Origin: an uncultured Chlorobiaceae bacterium
Lineage (GTDB): Bacteria > Bacteroidota > Chlorobiia > Chlorobiales > Chlorobiaceae
Reading direction: 5' to 3'
Length of the DNA stretch: 64,000 nucleotides
Assembly (NCBI GenBank): GCA_903994635.1
Contig: CAJEXQ010000002.1
Span: forward strand, 62,001 to 126,000
Made by a program: the position numbers and the translations under genes
The notes under the pieces: generated by a model
What the model was told of the DNA's origin: nothing
The model's input: the letters and a program-made list of their open reading frames with translations, nothing else
The model's database searches: none
Part shown: piece after piece, positions 54,311-64,000 of the stretch
Layout of the letters: the number at the start of each line of letters is the position of its first letter
Numbering within the stretch: position 1 is the stretch's first letter

Positions 54311-56166
54311 TGATAGCTTTTACCGATATCGTAGGGATGGATCTGGCCAAACAGGCGCTGATGTTGCTGGCTGTTGATTCTGAACTGGGAGGTGTGGTGA
54401 TTCCTTCTGCCGTAGGGTCGGGAAAATCGACACTTGCCAGAGCGTTTGCTGATATTCTTCCCAAAGGCACCCCTTTTGTGGAACTTCCCCTGAACGTTAC
54501 CGAAGACCGTCTGATCGGAGGTATTGATCTGGAGGCAACTCTTGCTACCGGTGTCCGTGTGGTGCAGCACGGAGTGCTTTCGAAGGCGCATGGAGGTGTG
54601 CTCTATGTTGACTCAATAAGCCTTCTCGACAGTTCGGCGGTGTCGCACATTATGGATGCCATTTCGCGCGGCGAGGTTCTTGTTGAGCGCGAAGGGCTCA
54701 GCGAGGTGCATCCTGCGAAGTTCATGCTTGTGGGTACCTATGATCCCACCGATGGAGATGTTCGTATGGGGTTGCTCGACCGGATTGGAATTATTGTACC
54801 ATTTACCGCTCAGAACGATTACCGGGCTCGCAAGAAAATTGTCAACATGGTGCTTGGTACAAGGGATGCAGAGGATACCCAGGATGAGTTGAACATGCTT
54901 GCTGGTTTTATCAATGCGGCGCGTGAGCAACTACCACATGTTTCCATAACTGATGATCAGATTCGGGCGTTGATTCAGACCGCAATCAGTTTAGGCGTGG
55001 AGGGAAATCGGGTTGATATTTTTACGGTTCGTGCGGCGATAGCTTCAGCGGCTCTTGCCCAGCGTAGCGATGTCGATGAGGAGGATATGAAACAGGCCAT
55101 CAAGCTTGTGCTTATCCCCCGAGCTACCAGGATGCCTGAAAGGGAAGCGGAGTCGAATGAAGCGCCTCCCCAGGAGGAGCCACCGCCGCAGGATGAACAG
55201 GAATCTGAGGACGAGGAGGCGCCTTCCGACACTCCTGATGCCGAAGCGGAGGAGGAGCAGAAAGAGACTCCCGACATGATTGAAGAGCTGATGATGGATG
55301 CTGTAACGATGGAGCTGCCGGACAATATTCTTAATATTTCGCTGGCATCGAAAAAGAAGGCGACGACAGGCAGCCGTGGAGAAGCGCTCAATTTCAAGCG
55401 TGGTCGTTTTGTGAGGGCACAGCCTGGTGATATGCGTAGCGGCAAAGTTGCGCTTATTCCAACTCTTATCTCCGCTGCACCGTGGCAGGAGACACGCCGT
55501 CGCGACAGCAAGATGGCTGGCAGACCAAAAACTGCGCTGCTTATCACCAAGGATGATGTCAAGATCAAACGTTTCCGCGACAAATCTGGTACGCTCTTTA
55601 TTTTTATGGTGGATGCTTCGGGCTCCATGGCGCTGAACCGTATGCGTCAAGCCAAGGGCGCTGTAGCAAGTCTTTTACAGAACGCCTACGTGCATCGTGA
55701 CCAGGTTGCCTTGATCTCGTTTCGTGGCAAGCAGGCTCAGGTACTGTTGCCCCCATCCCAGAGTGTTGATCGAGCCAAACGTGAACTTGATGTGCTTCCA
55801 ACCGGTGGCGGCACGCCTCTCGCCTCTGCCCTCTATCTTGGCTGGGAAACTGCCAAACAGGCGCGTACAAAGGGGATTACGCAGGTGATGTTTGTGTTGA
55901 TCACTGATGGTCGTGGCAATATTGGTCTCCAGGCAACCTTTGACCCAACTGCGGAAAAAGCCTCCAAGGAGGAGCTTGAAAAGGAGGTGGAGGCGCTGTC
56001 ACTCTCCATCCAGGCCGATGGTGTTGCTGCTATCGTTATCGATACACAGATGAACTATCTTTCGAGGGGTGAAGCACCCAAGCTCGCCCAGAAGCTCGGA
56101 GGTCGCTATTTTTACCTGCCAAATGCAAAAGCTGAACAGATTGTTGAAGCTGCCATGAGCTTTTAA
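54310..56166 (+). CDS. bchD: Magnesium chelatase subunit BchD
   Basis: 618-residue adaptor subunit. An N-terminal AAA+ domain (VGSGKST, GVLYVDSISLLD) is joined by an acidic Pro/Glu-rich linker (about residues 275-320) to a C-terminal von Willebrand A domain with the metal-binding D435-A-S-G-S439. BchD forms rings with BchI and docks to the H subunit. Overlaps bchI by one base. The last 51 bp recur 950 bp downstream, after an inserted TA module. Confidence 0.96.
   Translation: MIAFTDIVGMDLAKQALMLLAVDSELGGVVIPSAVGSGKSTLARAFADILPKGTPFVELPLNVTEDRLIGGIDLEATLATGVRVVQHGVLSKAHGGVLYVDSISLLDSSAVSHIMDAISRGEVLVEREGLSEVHPAKFMLVGTYDPTDGDVRMGLLDRIGIIVPFTAQNDYRARKKIVNMVLGTRDAEDTQDELNMLAGFINAAREQLPHVSITDDQIRALIQTAISLGVEGNRVDIFTVRAAIASAALAQRSDVDEEDMKQAIKLVLIPRATRMPEREAESNEAPPQEEPPPQDEQESEDEEAPSDTPDAEAEEEQKETPDMIEELMMDAVTMELPDNILNISLASKKKATTGSRGEALNFKRGRFVRAQPGDMRSGKVALIPTLISAAPWQETRRRDSKMAGRPKTALLITKDDVKIKRFRDKSGTLFIFMVDASGSMALNRMRQAKGAVASLLQNAYVHRDQVALISFRGKQAQVLLPPSQSVDRAKRELDVLPTGGGTPLASALYLGWETAKQARTKGITQVMFVLITDGRGNIGLQATFDPTAEKASKEELEKEVEALSLSIQADGVAAIVIDTQMNYLSRGEAPKLAQKLGGRYFYLPNAKAEQIVEAAMSF
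56116..56166 (+). repeat. Direct repeat, left copy (3' end of bchD)
   Basis: These 51 bp encode the BchD C-terminus (LPNAKAEQIVEAAMSF). They match 57066-57116 at roughly nine bases in ten. The two copies flank the YefM-YoeB module. Confidence 0.85.
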
Positions 56167-56192
56167 CGCTCGGCGGTACATAGCTATAAGTT

Positions 56193-56232
56193 AAAAGACG
56201 TTGCCTTGTGTTAGGGGCAACGTCTTTTTTTT
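56193..56232 (+). terminator. Rho-independent terminator behind bchD
   Basis: AAAAGACGTTGCC pairs with GGGCAACGTCTTTT around an 8-nt loop and is followed by a T tract. It ends the bchID transcript before the inserted TA module, separating it from the bchH-family gene. Confidence 0.88.
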
Positions 56233-56356
56233 ATTTGGTCGAAGTGTGGTCATTGATGAACGTTGCTTAAACCTTCCGTTATACCACACATTTTAAAGCA
56301 AATGCAGCATAGCAATTGGTATAACTGATATATTGTGCTTGTATCTATACGTTATT

Positions 56357-56364
56357 TTGTACAA
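56357..56364 (+). promoter_or_regulatory. Candidate YefM operator (TGTACA core)
   Basis: TTGTACAA lies 16 nt before the antitoxin start. Known YefM repressors bind short palindromes with a TGTACA core, so this is a good candidate site for autoregulation. Confidence 0.5.
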
Positions 56365-56379
56365 CATAAATGTGAAGAT

Positions 56380-56631
56380 ATGTTAACAACACCAATTACT
56401 GATTTCAGAAAGGATATTCGAAAATATCTTGATAGCGTAGCAGATGACTTTGAAACATTGATTATTAACCGTGGAAAGGATAGCACTGTTGTCGTTATCT
56501 CATTGGATGAATATAACTCGTTATGTTCAACTCAACATGAGTTATCTTCCGTGATTAATGAAAAAAGACTTGATTCTGCAATTGATAAGTTAAAGAGAGG
56601 CCCTTCATTTCAAAAAGCACTCTTGGACTAA
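56380..56631 (+). CDS. yefM: YefM-like antitoxin
   Basis: 83-residue Phd/YefM-fold antitoxin: TPITDFRKDIRKYLDSVADD, then LIINRGKDSTVVVISLDEYN and a helical C-terminus. ATG 56380 is chosen because the fold begins there; the frame is open from a GTG-like start at 56335. Its stop overlaps the toxin ATG (TAATG). The DNA is much more AT-rich than bchD. Confidence 0.88.
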   Translation: MLTTPITDFRKDIRKYLDSVADDFETLIINRGKDSTVVVISLDEYNSLCSTQHELSSVINEKRLDSAIDKLKRGPSFQKALLD

Positions 56632-56888
56632 TGAAATATATATCTGTAGATGAGTCTTGGGAAGACTATTTATATTGGCAAAAAACTGATAAAAAAATGC
56701 TAAAGCGAATAAATGATTTGTTAAAAGATATTTCAAGAAATTCGTTTACTGTGCTTGGAAAGCCAGAGCTGCTAAAATACAATTATAAAGGATATTGGTC
56801 TCGGAGAATTGATGATGAACATAGATTGATTTGTCAAGTAAAGGATGATGAAATCCTGATTGCAAAGTGTAGACTTCATTATGATTGA
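56631..56888 (+). CDS. yoeB: YoeB-like toxin
   Basis: 85-residue YoeB/Txe toxin, a ribosome-dependent mRNA endonuclease. WEDYLYWQKTDKKMLKRIND starts the fold, and GYWSRRIDDEHRLICQV and the ending IAKCRLHYD carry the catalytic Glu, Arg, His and Tyr expected for YoeB. The 355 bp after it hold no gene: only AT-rich sequence, the second bchD-end repeat and a terminator. Confidence 0.93.
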   Translation: MKYISVDESWEDYLYWQKTDKKMLKRINDLLKDISRNSFTVLGKPELLKYNYKGYWSRRIDDEHRLICQVKDDEILIAKCRLHYD

Positions 56889-57065
56889 AATATTTGGTCT
56901 CAAATCAAATTCATTTTGCCAAATACAACATTCTGCTCTTTTGCCTTTCAACCCCTTTGACCACTTCGACAAAGCTCCATGAGCAAAGCCCAGAAACTGC
57001 TGATCACGCCCCAATTGATGAGTACTCTACATCCAACCCTGAAGTATCTGCTTTTCTGCCTTCTC

Positions 57066-57116
57066 CTTGCCGAATGCTAAAGCTGAACAGATTGTTGAAG
57101 CTGCCATGGGCTTTTG
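57066..57116 (+). repeat. Direct repeat, right copy (duplicate of the bchD 3' end)
   Basis: Encodes LPNAKAEQIVEAAMGF and TGA, a second version of the BchD C-terminus, with no gene in front of it. It has its own terminator immediately downstream, so this may be the original end of bchD and the left copy the imported one. Confidence 0.85.
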
Positions 57117-57123
57117 ATCGCTG

Positions 57124-57160
57124 AAGAGCTTTCCGGTGTTTTCACCGGAAAGCTCTTTTT
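57124..57160 (+). terminator. Rho-independent terminator behind the duplicated bchD end
   Basis: A perfect 15-bp stem (AAGAGCTTTCCGGTG / CACCGGAAAGCTCTT) with a TTTT loop is followed by Ts. It lies 8 bp after the TGA of the duplicate bchD tail, 84 nt before the bchH-family gene. Confidence 0.9.
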
Positions 57161-57243
57161 CGGAATTATTCCCCTTCTTTTATACATTAGAGTTATGCTG
57201 TTGTAATCTCGCGTTATGAACGTGATACCCTAAATACTTTCTC

Positions 57244-60200
57244 ATGTCTCATCTCCGTAAAATTGTTGCTGTTGTTGGCCTTGAGCAGTACAACGCCGGT
57301 CTCTGGAAAAAGATCAAGGGGCTTCTTGCCAGCGAAGCCGAACTGACCCAGTTGAGTGATATTGATCTTGAAAAAAAGAACCCTGAAGCTGCAAGGGCAA
57401 TTCAGGAGGCTGATTGTGTGTTTATGAGCATGATCAACTTCAAGGAGCAGATCGACTGGTTTAAAGAGCAGCTCAATCTGGCCACCAACGAAAAGACCAT
57501 CTTTATTTTTGAGTCCATGCCCGAAGCCATGGCGCTGACAAAAGTTGGAAACTACTCTGTTGGTGATGGAAAGGCTGGAATGCCTGATATGGTTAAAAAA
57601 GTGGCAAAAATGCTGGTCAAGGGGCGCGATGAGGATGCCCTTTACGGCTACATGAAGCTGATGAAAATCATGCGCACCATTCTGCCGCTTGTGCCAAAAA
57701 AGGCAAAAGATTTCAAGAACTGGCTCATGGTCTACTCTTACTGGATGCAGCCGACTGCGGAGAATATCGCCAACATGTTCCGGCTCATTCTTCGCGAATA
57801 TTTTGATGAGCCAGTTACTGTCGGGGCGATTGTTGATGTACCCAATATGGGGCTTTACCACCCTGATGCTCCAGCCTATTTCACTGATGTCAAGAGCTAT
57901 AAAAACTGGCAGAAAAAGCGCGGAATCAATATCGACAAGGGGCAGAAAATTGGGCTGTTGTTTTTTCGCAAACATCTGCTGCAGGAAAAAACCTATATCG
58001 ACAACACCATTCGGGTGCTTGAAAAGCAGGGGATTCATCTGTTTCCATCCTTTGTGATGGGAGTTGAAGGCCATGTTCTGGTGCGTGACTGGCTGGCCAG
58101 GGAGAGTATTGATCTTTTGGTCAATATGATGGGCTTTGGTCTTGTGGGTGGCCCTGCCGGCTCAACCAAACCGGGAACTGCTGCTGCCGCACGTCACGAA
58201 ATTATGACCAAACTTGATGTTCCCTATATTGTTGCCCAGCCACTCTTGACGCAAGGGTTTGAATCGTGGAAAGAGCTTGGTGTCTCTCCCATGCAGATGA
58301 CCTTTACCTACGCTATCCCTGAAATGGATGGTGCAATATGCCCGGTAATACTTGGAGCCCTGCAGGATGGCAAGATTGAGACCGTGCCGGAGCGGATTGA
58401 GCGGCTTGCCCTGCTTGTCAAACAGTGGCTTCGGCTGCGTGCGACTGCCAATCGTGACAAAAAGGTGGCTTTTATTGTTTATGATTATCCTCCGGGTCTT
58501 GGCAAGAAGGCCACAGCAGCGCTGCTTGATGTTCCGAGGTCGCTTTTTGCCGCCCTGCAGAGGCTGAAAAAAGAGGGGTACAATGTTGGCAAGCTTCCCG
58601 AATCATCTGATGAACTTTTTCATGCGCTTGATCGTGCAACTGAATATCAGATCATGCAGAATCAGCCAGAGGCGGTGAAGGTCAGTTATGATCGATTCAG
58701 GGAGTTGACTACATCGAGGGAGCGTGAACGTATTGAGGAGAGGTGGCAGAAATTTCCTGGTGAGATTGTGCCGATTGGCGATCATGATGTTTTTGTGGGC
58801 GGTTTGCGATTCGGCAACATCTTTATTGGTGTTCAGCCGAGGATCGGAGTGCAGGGTGATCCCATGCGGTTACTGTTCGACAAGTCGAATACACCGCACC
58901 ACCAGTATATCGCATTTTATCGCTGGATAAGCCGGGAGTTTGAGGCTCATGCCATGGTGCATGTGGGAATGCATGGGTCGGTTGAGTGGATGCCGGGACT
59001 TCAGACAGGCCTTACTGGGGAGTGCTGGCCGGATGCGCTTCTCGGGGAGGTGCCGCATTTTTACATCTATCCGGTCAATAACCCCAGTGAATCCACCATT
59101 GCCAAACGGCGAGGCCTTGCTACCATGGTCTCCCATGTGGTGCCACCGTTGTCGCGCGCAGGCCTCTACAAGGAGCTACCCGCGCTGAAAGAGCTGCTGG
59201 TCGATTTCCGTGAAAGAAATTTTTCAGCATCGACTTCCCCTGAAGGGCAGGGAGATGGCTCTGGATTTGAAGAGGCCATTATGCAGAAAGCCGAGCTGCT
59301 TAACCTGACTGACGATTGCCCTCGCAGGGAGAGTGAAGGGTTCGGTGATTATGTCAGCAAGCTTTATATGTACGTCAGCGAACTTGAAAACCGGCTTATC
59401 TCCAATTCGCTTCATGTGTTCGGTGAGGCAAGTCCGCTGGAGGCACAGATTATTACAGTTACTGAAACTCTTAAAAATCGGGTGGAAGATTCCAGGACGC
59501 TCCCATCCCTACTTATGACCGTGTCGGGGAAAGGTGGAAATTTCAGCAGTTACGAGGAGCTGACCAGCCGGTCAAGAAAGGGTGAAGAGGAGGCTATCCG
59601 CCTGCGTGAGTGGGTCGATACGGCGTGTCGTGAGTTTGTTCAACAGGTGCTGTTTGACCGGAAGAGTGCCATGTCGGCTTTTGCTTCGATTACCGGAGGC
59701 GCCAGGCTTTCTGCCGAATCTATACCGTTTGTTGAGCAACTTGTCAGGGAGGGCTCTCAACTTCTTTTTGCGTTGCGTGACAATACCGGGGAGATGGATG
59801 CTCTCATGAAGGTGCTTGATGGCCGCTATATCTCTTCAGGGCCGGGAGGCGACCTGGTGCGTGACGGTATCAATGTGTTGCCGTCTGGCCGCAACATCCA
59901 CTCTATTGATCCGTGGAGAATTCCGTCGGTGCTGGCCTTCAAACGTGGTTCGCTCATTGCTGACAGTATCATCAAAAAGCATCTTGAAGAGAGTGGTGGC
60001 GAGTATCCTGAAACTATTGCCCAGGTGCTTTGGGGCCTCGATACCATCAAAACCAAAGGTGAAGCTGTGGCAGTGGTGATCAGGCTGCTTGGTGCAGAAC
60101 CAGCTTACGATGCTTTTGGCAAAATCAGCCACTACAGTCTGGTGCCGCTTGAAAAGCTCCGGCGTCCTCGTATTGATGTGCTTATGCAGCTCAGTCCTAT

Positions 60201-61080
60201 TTTCCGTGACGCGTTTGGCTTGCTCATGGATCAGCTCGACCGTCTTGTCAAGGCGGCTGCCAAAGCTGATGAGCCTGTTGAAATGAACTATGTCAAAAAA
60301 CATGTTGATGAGGCGCTTGCTTCAGGCATGGAGTTTGAGAGTGCAACGGCCCGCCAGTTTACCCAGGCACCGGGCGCTTATGGTACCTATGTTGATGATA
60401 TGATTGAGGATTCAGCATGGGAGACGGAAAACGATCTTGATGATCTCTTTATTCGTCGCAACAGCAGCGCTTATGGCGGGGGACGGAAAGGGGAGAACGA
60501 ATCGGCAATTTTGCAAAAAATGCTTGGTTCGGTTGACCGTGTCGTGCATCAGGTTGACTCCACCGAGTTCGGTATCTCCGATATCGACCACTACTTCTCT
60601 TCCTCCGGTTCATTGCAGCTTGCCGCACGTCGCCGGAACACGAAGGGGGGGGATATCAAGCTCAACTACGTTGAATCGTTTACCTCCGATATCAAGGTGG
60701 ACGATGCCGAAAAATCGCTTCGCATTGAGTATCGCTCAAAGCTGCTCAATCCCAAGTGGTTTGAGGGAATGCTCAAGCATGGCCACAGCGGTGCTGGCGA
60801 AATCAGCAACCGCGTCACCTACATGCTTGGATGGGATGCGGTCACCAAAAGTGTGGACGACTGGGTTTACAAAAAAACCGCCGAGACCTACGCGCTTGAT
60901 CCCGAAATGAGGGAGCGGCTTGCAACGCTTAATCCGCAGGCTATCAAGAACATTGTCGGACGCATGCTCGAAGCTCACGGTCGCGGTATGTGGAAGGCCG
61001 ATCAGAATATGATTGATGAGCTGCAGGAGATCTATGCAGATCTTGAGGATCGGCTGGAGGGGATGGTCGAAGACGAATGA
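57244..61080 (+). CDS. bchH: Magnesium chelatase, large porphyrin-binding subunit (BchH family)
   Basis: 1278-residue BchH/CobN-family protein that binds protoporphyrin IX and receives magnesium with help of BchI and BchD. Conserved parts include the N-terminal FVMGVEGHVLVRDWLAR-type region, MVHVGMHGSVEWMPG around residue 575, and the C-terminal WFEGMLKHGHSGAGEISNRV. Green sulfur bacteria have several paralogues (BchH, BchS, BchT). The copy next to bchI and bchD is usually called bchS, so this gene may be bchS rather than true bchH. Two terminators separate it from bchD, so it probably has its own promoter in 57161-57243. Confidence 0.93.
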   Translation: MSHLRKIVAVVGLEQYNAGLWKKIKGLLASEAELTQLSDIDLEKKNPEAARAIQEADCVFMSMINFKEQIDWFKEQLNLATNEKTIFIFESMPEAMALTKVGNYSVGDGKAGMPDMVKKVAKMLVKGRDEDALYGYMKLMKIMRTILPLVPKKAKDFKNWLMVYSYWMQPTAENIANMFRLILREYFDEPVTVGAIVDVPNMGLYHPDAPAYFTDVKSYKNWQKKRGINIDKGQKIGLLFFRKHLLQEKTYIDNTIRVLEKQGIHLFPSFVMGVEGHVLVRDWLARESIDLLVNMMGFGLVGGPAGSTKPGTAAAARHEIMTKLDVPYIVAQPLLTQGFESWKELGVSPMQMTFTYAIPEMDGAICPVILGALQDGKIETVPERIERLALLVKQWLRLRATANRDKKVAFIVYDYPPGLGKKATAALLDVPRSLFAALQRLKKEGYNVGKLPESSDELFHALDRATEYQIMQNQPEAVKVSYDRFRELTTSRERERIEERWQKFPGEIVPIGDHDVFVGGLRFGNIFIGVQPRIGVQGDPMRLLFDKSNTPHHQYIAFYRWISREFEAHAMVHVGMHGSVEWMPGLQTGLTGECWPDALLGEVPHFYIYPVNNPSESTIAKRRGLATMVSHVVPPLSRAGLYKELPALKELLVDFRERNFSASTSPEGQGDGSGFEEAIMQKAELLNLTDDCPRRESEGFGDYVSKLYMYVSELENRLISNSLHVFGEASPLEAQIITVTETLKNRVEDSRTLPSLLMTVSGKGGNFSSYEELTSRSRKGEEEAIRLREWVDTACREFVQQVLFDRKSAMSAFASITGGARLSAESIPFVEQLVREGSQLLFALRDNTGEMDALMKVLDGRYISSGPGGDLVRDGINVLPSGRNIHSIDPWRIPSVLAFKRGSLIADSIIKKHLEESGGEYPETIAQVLWGLDTIKTKGEAVAVVIRLLGAEPAYDAFGKISHYSLVPLEKLRRPRIDVLMQLSPIFRDAFGLLMDQLDRLVKAAAKADEPVEMNYVKKHVDEALASGMEFESATARQFTQAPGAYGTYVDDMIEDSAWETENDLDDLFIRRNSSAYGGGRKGENESAILQKMLGSVDRVVHQVDSTEFGISDIDHYFSSSGSLQLAARRRNTKGGDIKLNYVESFTSDIKVDDAEKSLRIEYRSKLLNPKWFEGMLKHGHSGAGEISNRVTYMLGWDAVTKSVDDWVYKKTAETYALDPEMRERLATLNPQAIKNIVGRMLEAHGRGMWKADQNMIDELQEIYADLEDRLEGMVEDE

Positions 61081-61086
61081 ACCTCG

Positions 61087-61120
61087 GGGACTTATAGCAT
61101 CAGGGTGAGCTATAAGTCCC
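61087..61120. terminator. Hairpin between bchH-family gene and guaB
   Basis: A perfect 12-bp stem (GGGACTTATAGC / GCTATAAGTCCC) with a 10-nt loop between convergent genes. No T tract follows on either strand, so its strength as a terminator is uncertain. Confidence 0.45.
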
Positions 61121-61128
61121 ATTGGTGA

Positions 61129-62676
<1,548 letters not shown>

Positions 62677-62847
62677 TTACAAAAAATGAGCGTAGAATGA
62701 CAACGTTAATCACCGTTACCATCAAACTGAAAACCAAGCTTTTAAACGAGGCCTCCGCTGGGAACAATATTTTTTAACTTAATGATGCCAACAGAATACT
62801 TTTGAAAATCTAAAATAGAGTGTAAATTACGGGCCTTATATTATTAT

Positions 62848-62938
62848 GGAGAGGTCGCATAGTTGGTCTAGTGCGCTCGCCTGGAAAGCGGGTAGGGTGT
62901 TAAAGCCCTCGAGGGTTCGAATCCCTCCCTCTCCGCCA
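62848..62938 (+). tRNA. tRNA-Ser (anticodon GGA)
   Basis: Acceptor GGAGAGG pairs with CCTCTCC, with G as discriminator and an encoded CCA. Anticodon loop CTGGAAA gives GGA. A long variable arm (type II tRNA) and TTCGAAT T-loop are present. Confidence 0.95.
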
Positions 62939-63018
62939 GAAAAACGAGGCCGAAATTTTTTTTCAGGCTTTTCGAGGGGGATTCACTATCTTCTTCACCT
63001 GTTCTTTACAAAATCGAT

Positions 63019-63101
63019 GGAGGATTTGCCTAATTGGTAAGGCAGCAGTCTTGAAAACTGCCGGGTTCACGCCCATGGGGGTTCGAGTCCCTCATCCTCC
63101 G
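63019..63101 (+). tRNA. tRNA-Ser (anticodon TGA)
   Basis: Acceptor GGAGGAT pairs with ATCCTCC, discriminator G. Anticodon stem GCAGT/ACTGC holds loop CTTGAAA, anticodon TGA. The variable arm is long, as in serine tRNAs. No CCA is encoded. Confidence 0.92.
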
Positions 63102-63114
63102 CGCTTATCACCCT

Positions 63115-63204
63115 GGAGAGGTGGCCGAGCGGCTGAAGGCACCGGTTTGCTAAACCGACGTAGTTCTTATAGGGCTACCGAGGGTTCGAATCCCTCCCTC
63201 TCCG
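63115..63204 (+). tRNA. tRNA-Ser (anticodon GCT)
   Basis: Acceptor GGAGAGG pairs with CCTCTCC, discriminator G. D-arm GCCGAGCGGCTGAAGGC is typical for serine tRNAs. Loop TTGCTAA gives anticodon GCT. Long variable arm; no encoded CCA. It is 13 bp behind the TGA tRNA. Confidence 0.95.
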
Positions 63205-63210
63205 CAGCAC

Positions 63211-63236
63211 AAAAACCCCGCAAAGCGGGGTTTTTG
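63211..63236 (+). terminator. Rho-independent terminator behind the tRNA-Ser cluster
   Basis: AAAAACCCCGC and GCGGGGTTTTT form a perfect stem with an AAA loop and T tail, 6 nt after the last tRNA. Confidence 0.92.
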
Positions 63237-63283
63237 TATTCCTGGTGCATCTCAAACTCAGCGGTTAATCAGATAGTGAAACA

Positions 63284-63850
63284 ATGATATTACCGATAAA
63301 TATTTACAGTGATGATATCCTTCGGCAGAGGGCAAAGCCGTTGACGGGTGTTGATGATGCGGTTAAGGGACTGGTGGCATCGATGTTTGAGTCAATGCGC
63401 AATGCTTCGGGCCTTGGGTTGGCGGCACCGCAGGTGGGGCATTCTTTGCGGTTGCTTGTGCTGGATCTCTCCTGTATCAAAAAATATGAGGATGAGAAGC
63501 CTATGGTTGTAATTAATCCGTATATTCTCGCGGTCATGGGCTCGAGTGATATGGAGGAGGGGTGCTTGAGTGTGCCTGGCGTTCAGGGGGATGTGCAGCG
63601 GCCATCGGCTATCACGCTGAAATATCGTGATGAACGTTTTGAGGAGCAGGTTTGTGATTTTTCGGGTATGGTTGCCAGGGTACTTCAGCATGAGATTGAT
63701 CATCTGAATGGGACTCTCTTTGTTGACCGAATGGAGAAGCGTGGTCGTCGAAAAATCAAGAATAAGCTGGAGTCGCTTGCGTCGGGAGTTGTTGATGCTG
63801 CCTATCCGGTTTTTGCCCGTGAAGTTGTTGCCATATCCAAACCATCTTGA
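63284..63850 (+). CDS. def: Peptide deformylase
   Basis: 188-residue metalloenzyme that removes the formyl group from new proteins. All three motifs are present: GLGLAAPQ (Q50), EGCLSVP (C94) and QHEIDHLNG (H136, E137, H140), where Cys and both His bind the metal. It is followed 5 nt later by fmt, the usual def-fmt pair. A terminator behind the tRNAs lies upstream, so it needs its own promoter. Confidence 0.97.
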   Translation: MILPINIYSDDILRQRAKPLTGVDDAVKGLVASMFESMRNASGLGLAAPQVGHSLRLLVLDLSCIKKYEDEKPMVVINPYILAVMGSSDMEEGCLSVPGVQGDVQRPSAITLKYRDERFEEQVCDFSGMVARVLQHEIDHLNGTLFVDRMEKRGRRKIKNKLESLASGVVDAAYPVFAREVVAISKPS

Positions 63851-63855
63851 GCATT

Positions 63856-64000
63856 ATGCGGATTATTTTTATGGGAACTCCGGATTTTGCAGTTCCCTCG
63901 TTGCAGGCCGTTGCGGCAGATCCCTCTTTGGAGATAGTGCTTGTGGTTACCGGAAAGGACAAGCCGCGCAGGCGGAAACATGCCGATGCTGAGCCATCTC
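63856..64000 (+). CDS. fmt: Methionyl-tRNA formyltransferase, 5' part (continues beyond window)
   Basis: The first 48 codons of Fmt: [19 protein letters not shown] is the standard N-terminus, and [12 protein letters not shown] the start of the substrate loop. The enzyme formylates initiator Met-tRNA. It runs off the end of the window. Confidence 0.95.
   Translation, partial: MRIIFMGTPDFAVPSLQAVAADPSLEIVLVVTGKDKPRRRKHADAEPS

Overview
The window is chromosomal DNA of a green sulfur bacterium (Chlorobiaceae, Chlorobium/Pelodictyon group). This rests on gene content. A bacteriochlorophyll magnesium-chelatase operon (bchI, bchD and a bchH-family gene), 2-oxoglutarate:ferredoxin oxidoreductase (korAB, the reductive TCA cycle enzyme), two tandem ferredoxin-like genes and acetyl-CoA carboxylase genes sit together with ordinary housekeeping genes. 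No database search was run; all names come from reading the translated sequence.

Layout. 1-18.9 kb is core: the 3' part of rpoB, rpoC, then efp-accB-accC (minus), accA, korA-korB (minus), alaS, two ferredoxin-like genes and serB. 19.0-27.8 kb is accessory. It opens with a relic integron: the 3' end of an integron-type integrase, an attI/promoter-like segment, cassettes divided by attC sites, a second copy of the attI-like segment, and a class A beta-lactamase cassette. A run of toxin-antitoxin (TA) genes follows (BrnTA remnant, HigBA, VapC/Phd, RelE/Xre, a broken HipBA). 28.0-31.5 kb holds an Uup-type ABC-F ATPase with an apparent frameshift, an AlkD-like repair protein and a secreted cyclase-family protein.

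31.5-50.4 kb is a defence island. It carries a type I restriction-modification locus (hsdR, a YgjP-like peptidase, inserted TA genes, hsdM, a 23-codon bridging ORF, hsdS). Next comes an AT-rich three-gene operon (DUF262 protein, ABC-type ATPase, unknown protein), then a 5'-truncated DUF4062/AlbA-like gene and an ATPase-TOPRIM pair. A second, nearly identical copy of the 1.58-kb VapC/Phd-RelE/Xre block and a HepT-MntA pair close the island.

50.5-64 kb returns to core: an RluA-family pseudouridine synthase, lpd, bchI-bchD, a YefM-YoeB module inserted exactly behind bchD, the bchH-family gene, guaB, three different tRNA-Ser genes in a row, def and the start of fmt.

How it fits together: the core genes supply transcription, fatty-acid precursors, carbon fixation and pigment synthesis. 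The roughly 31 kb between serB and the pseudouridine synthase gene is a patchwork of defence and TA modules, many truncated at junctions. The most promising unfamiliar items are the DUF262/ATPase/unknown operon, the duplicated attI-like segments with a Tat-exported beta-lactamase cassette, and the TA insertion that duplicated the 3' end of bchD.
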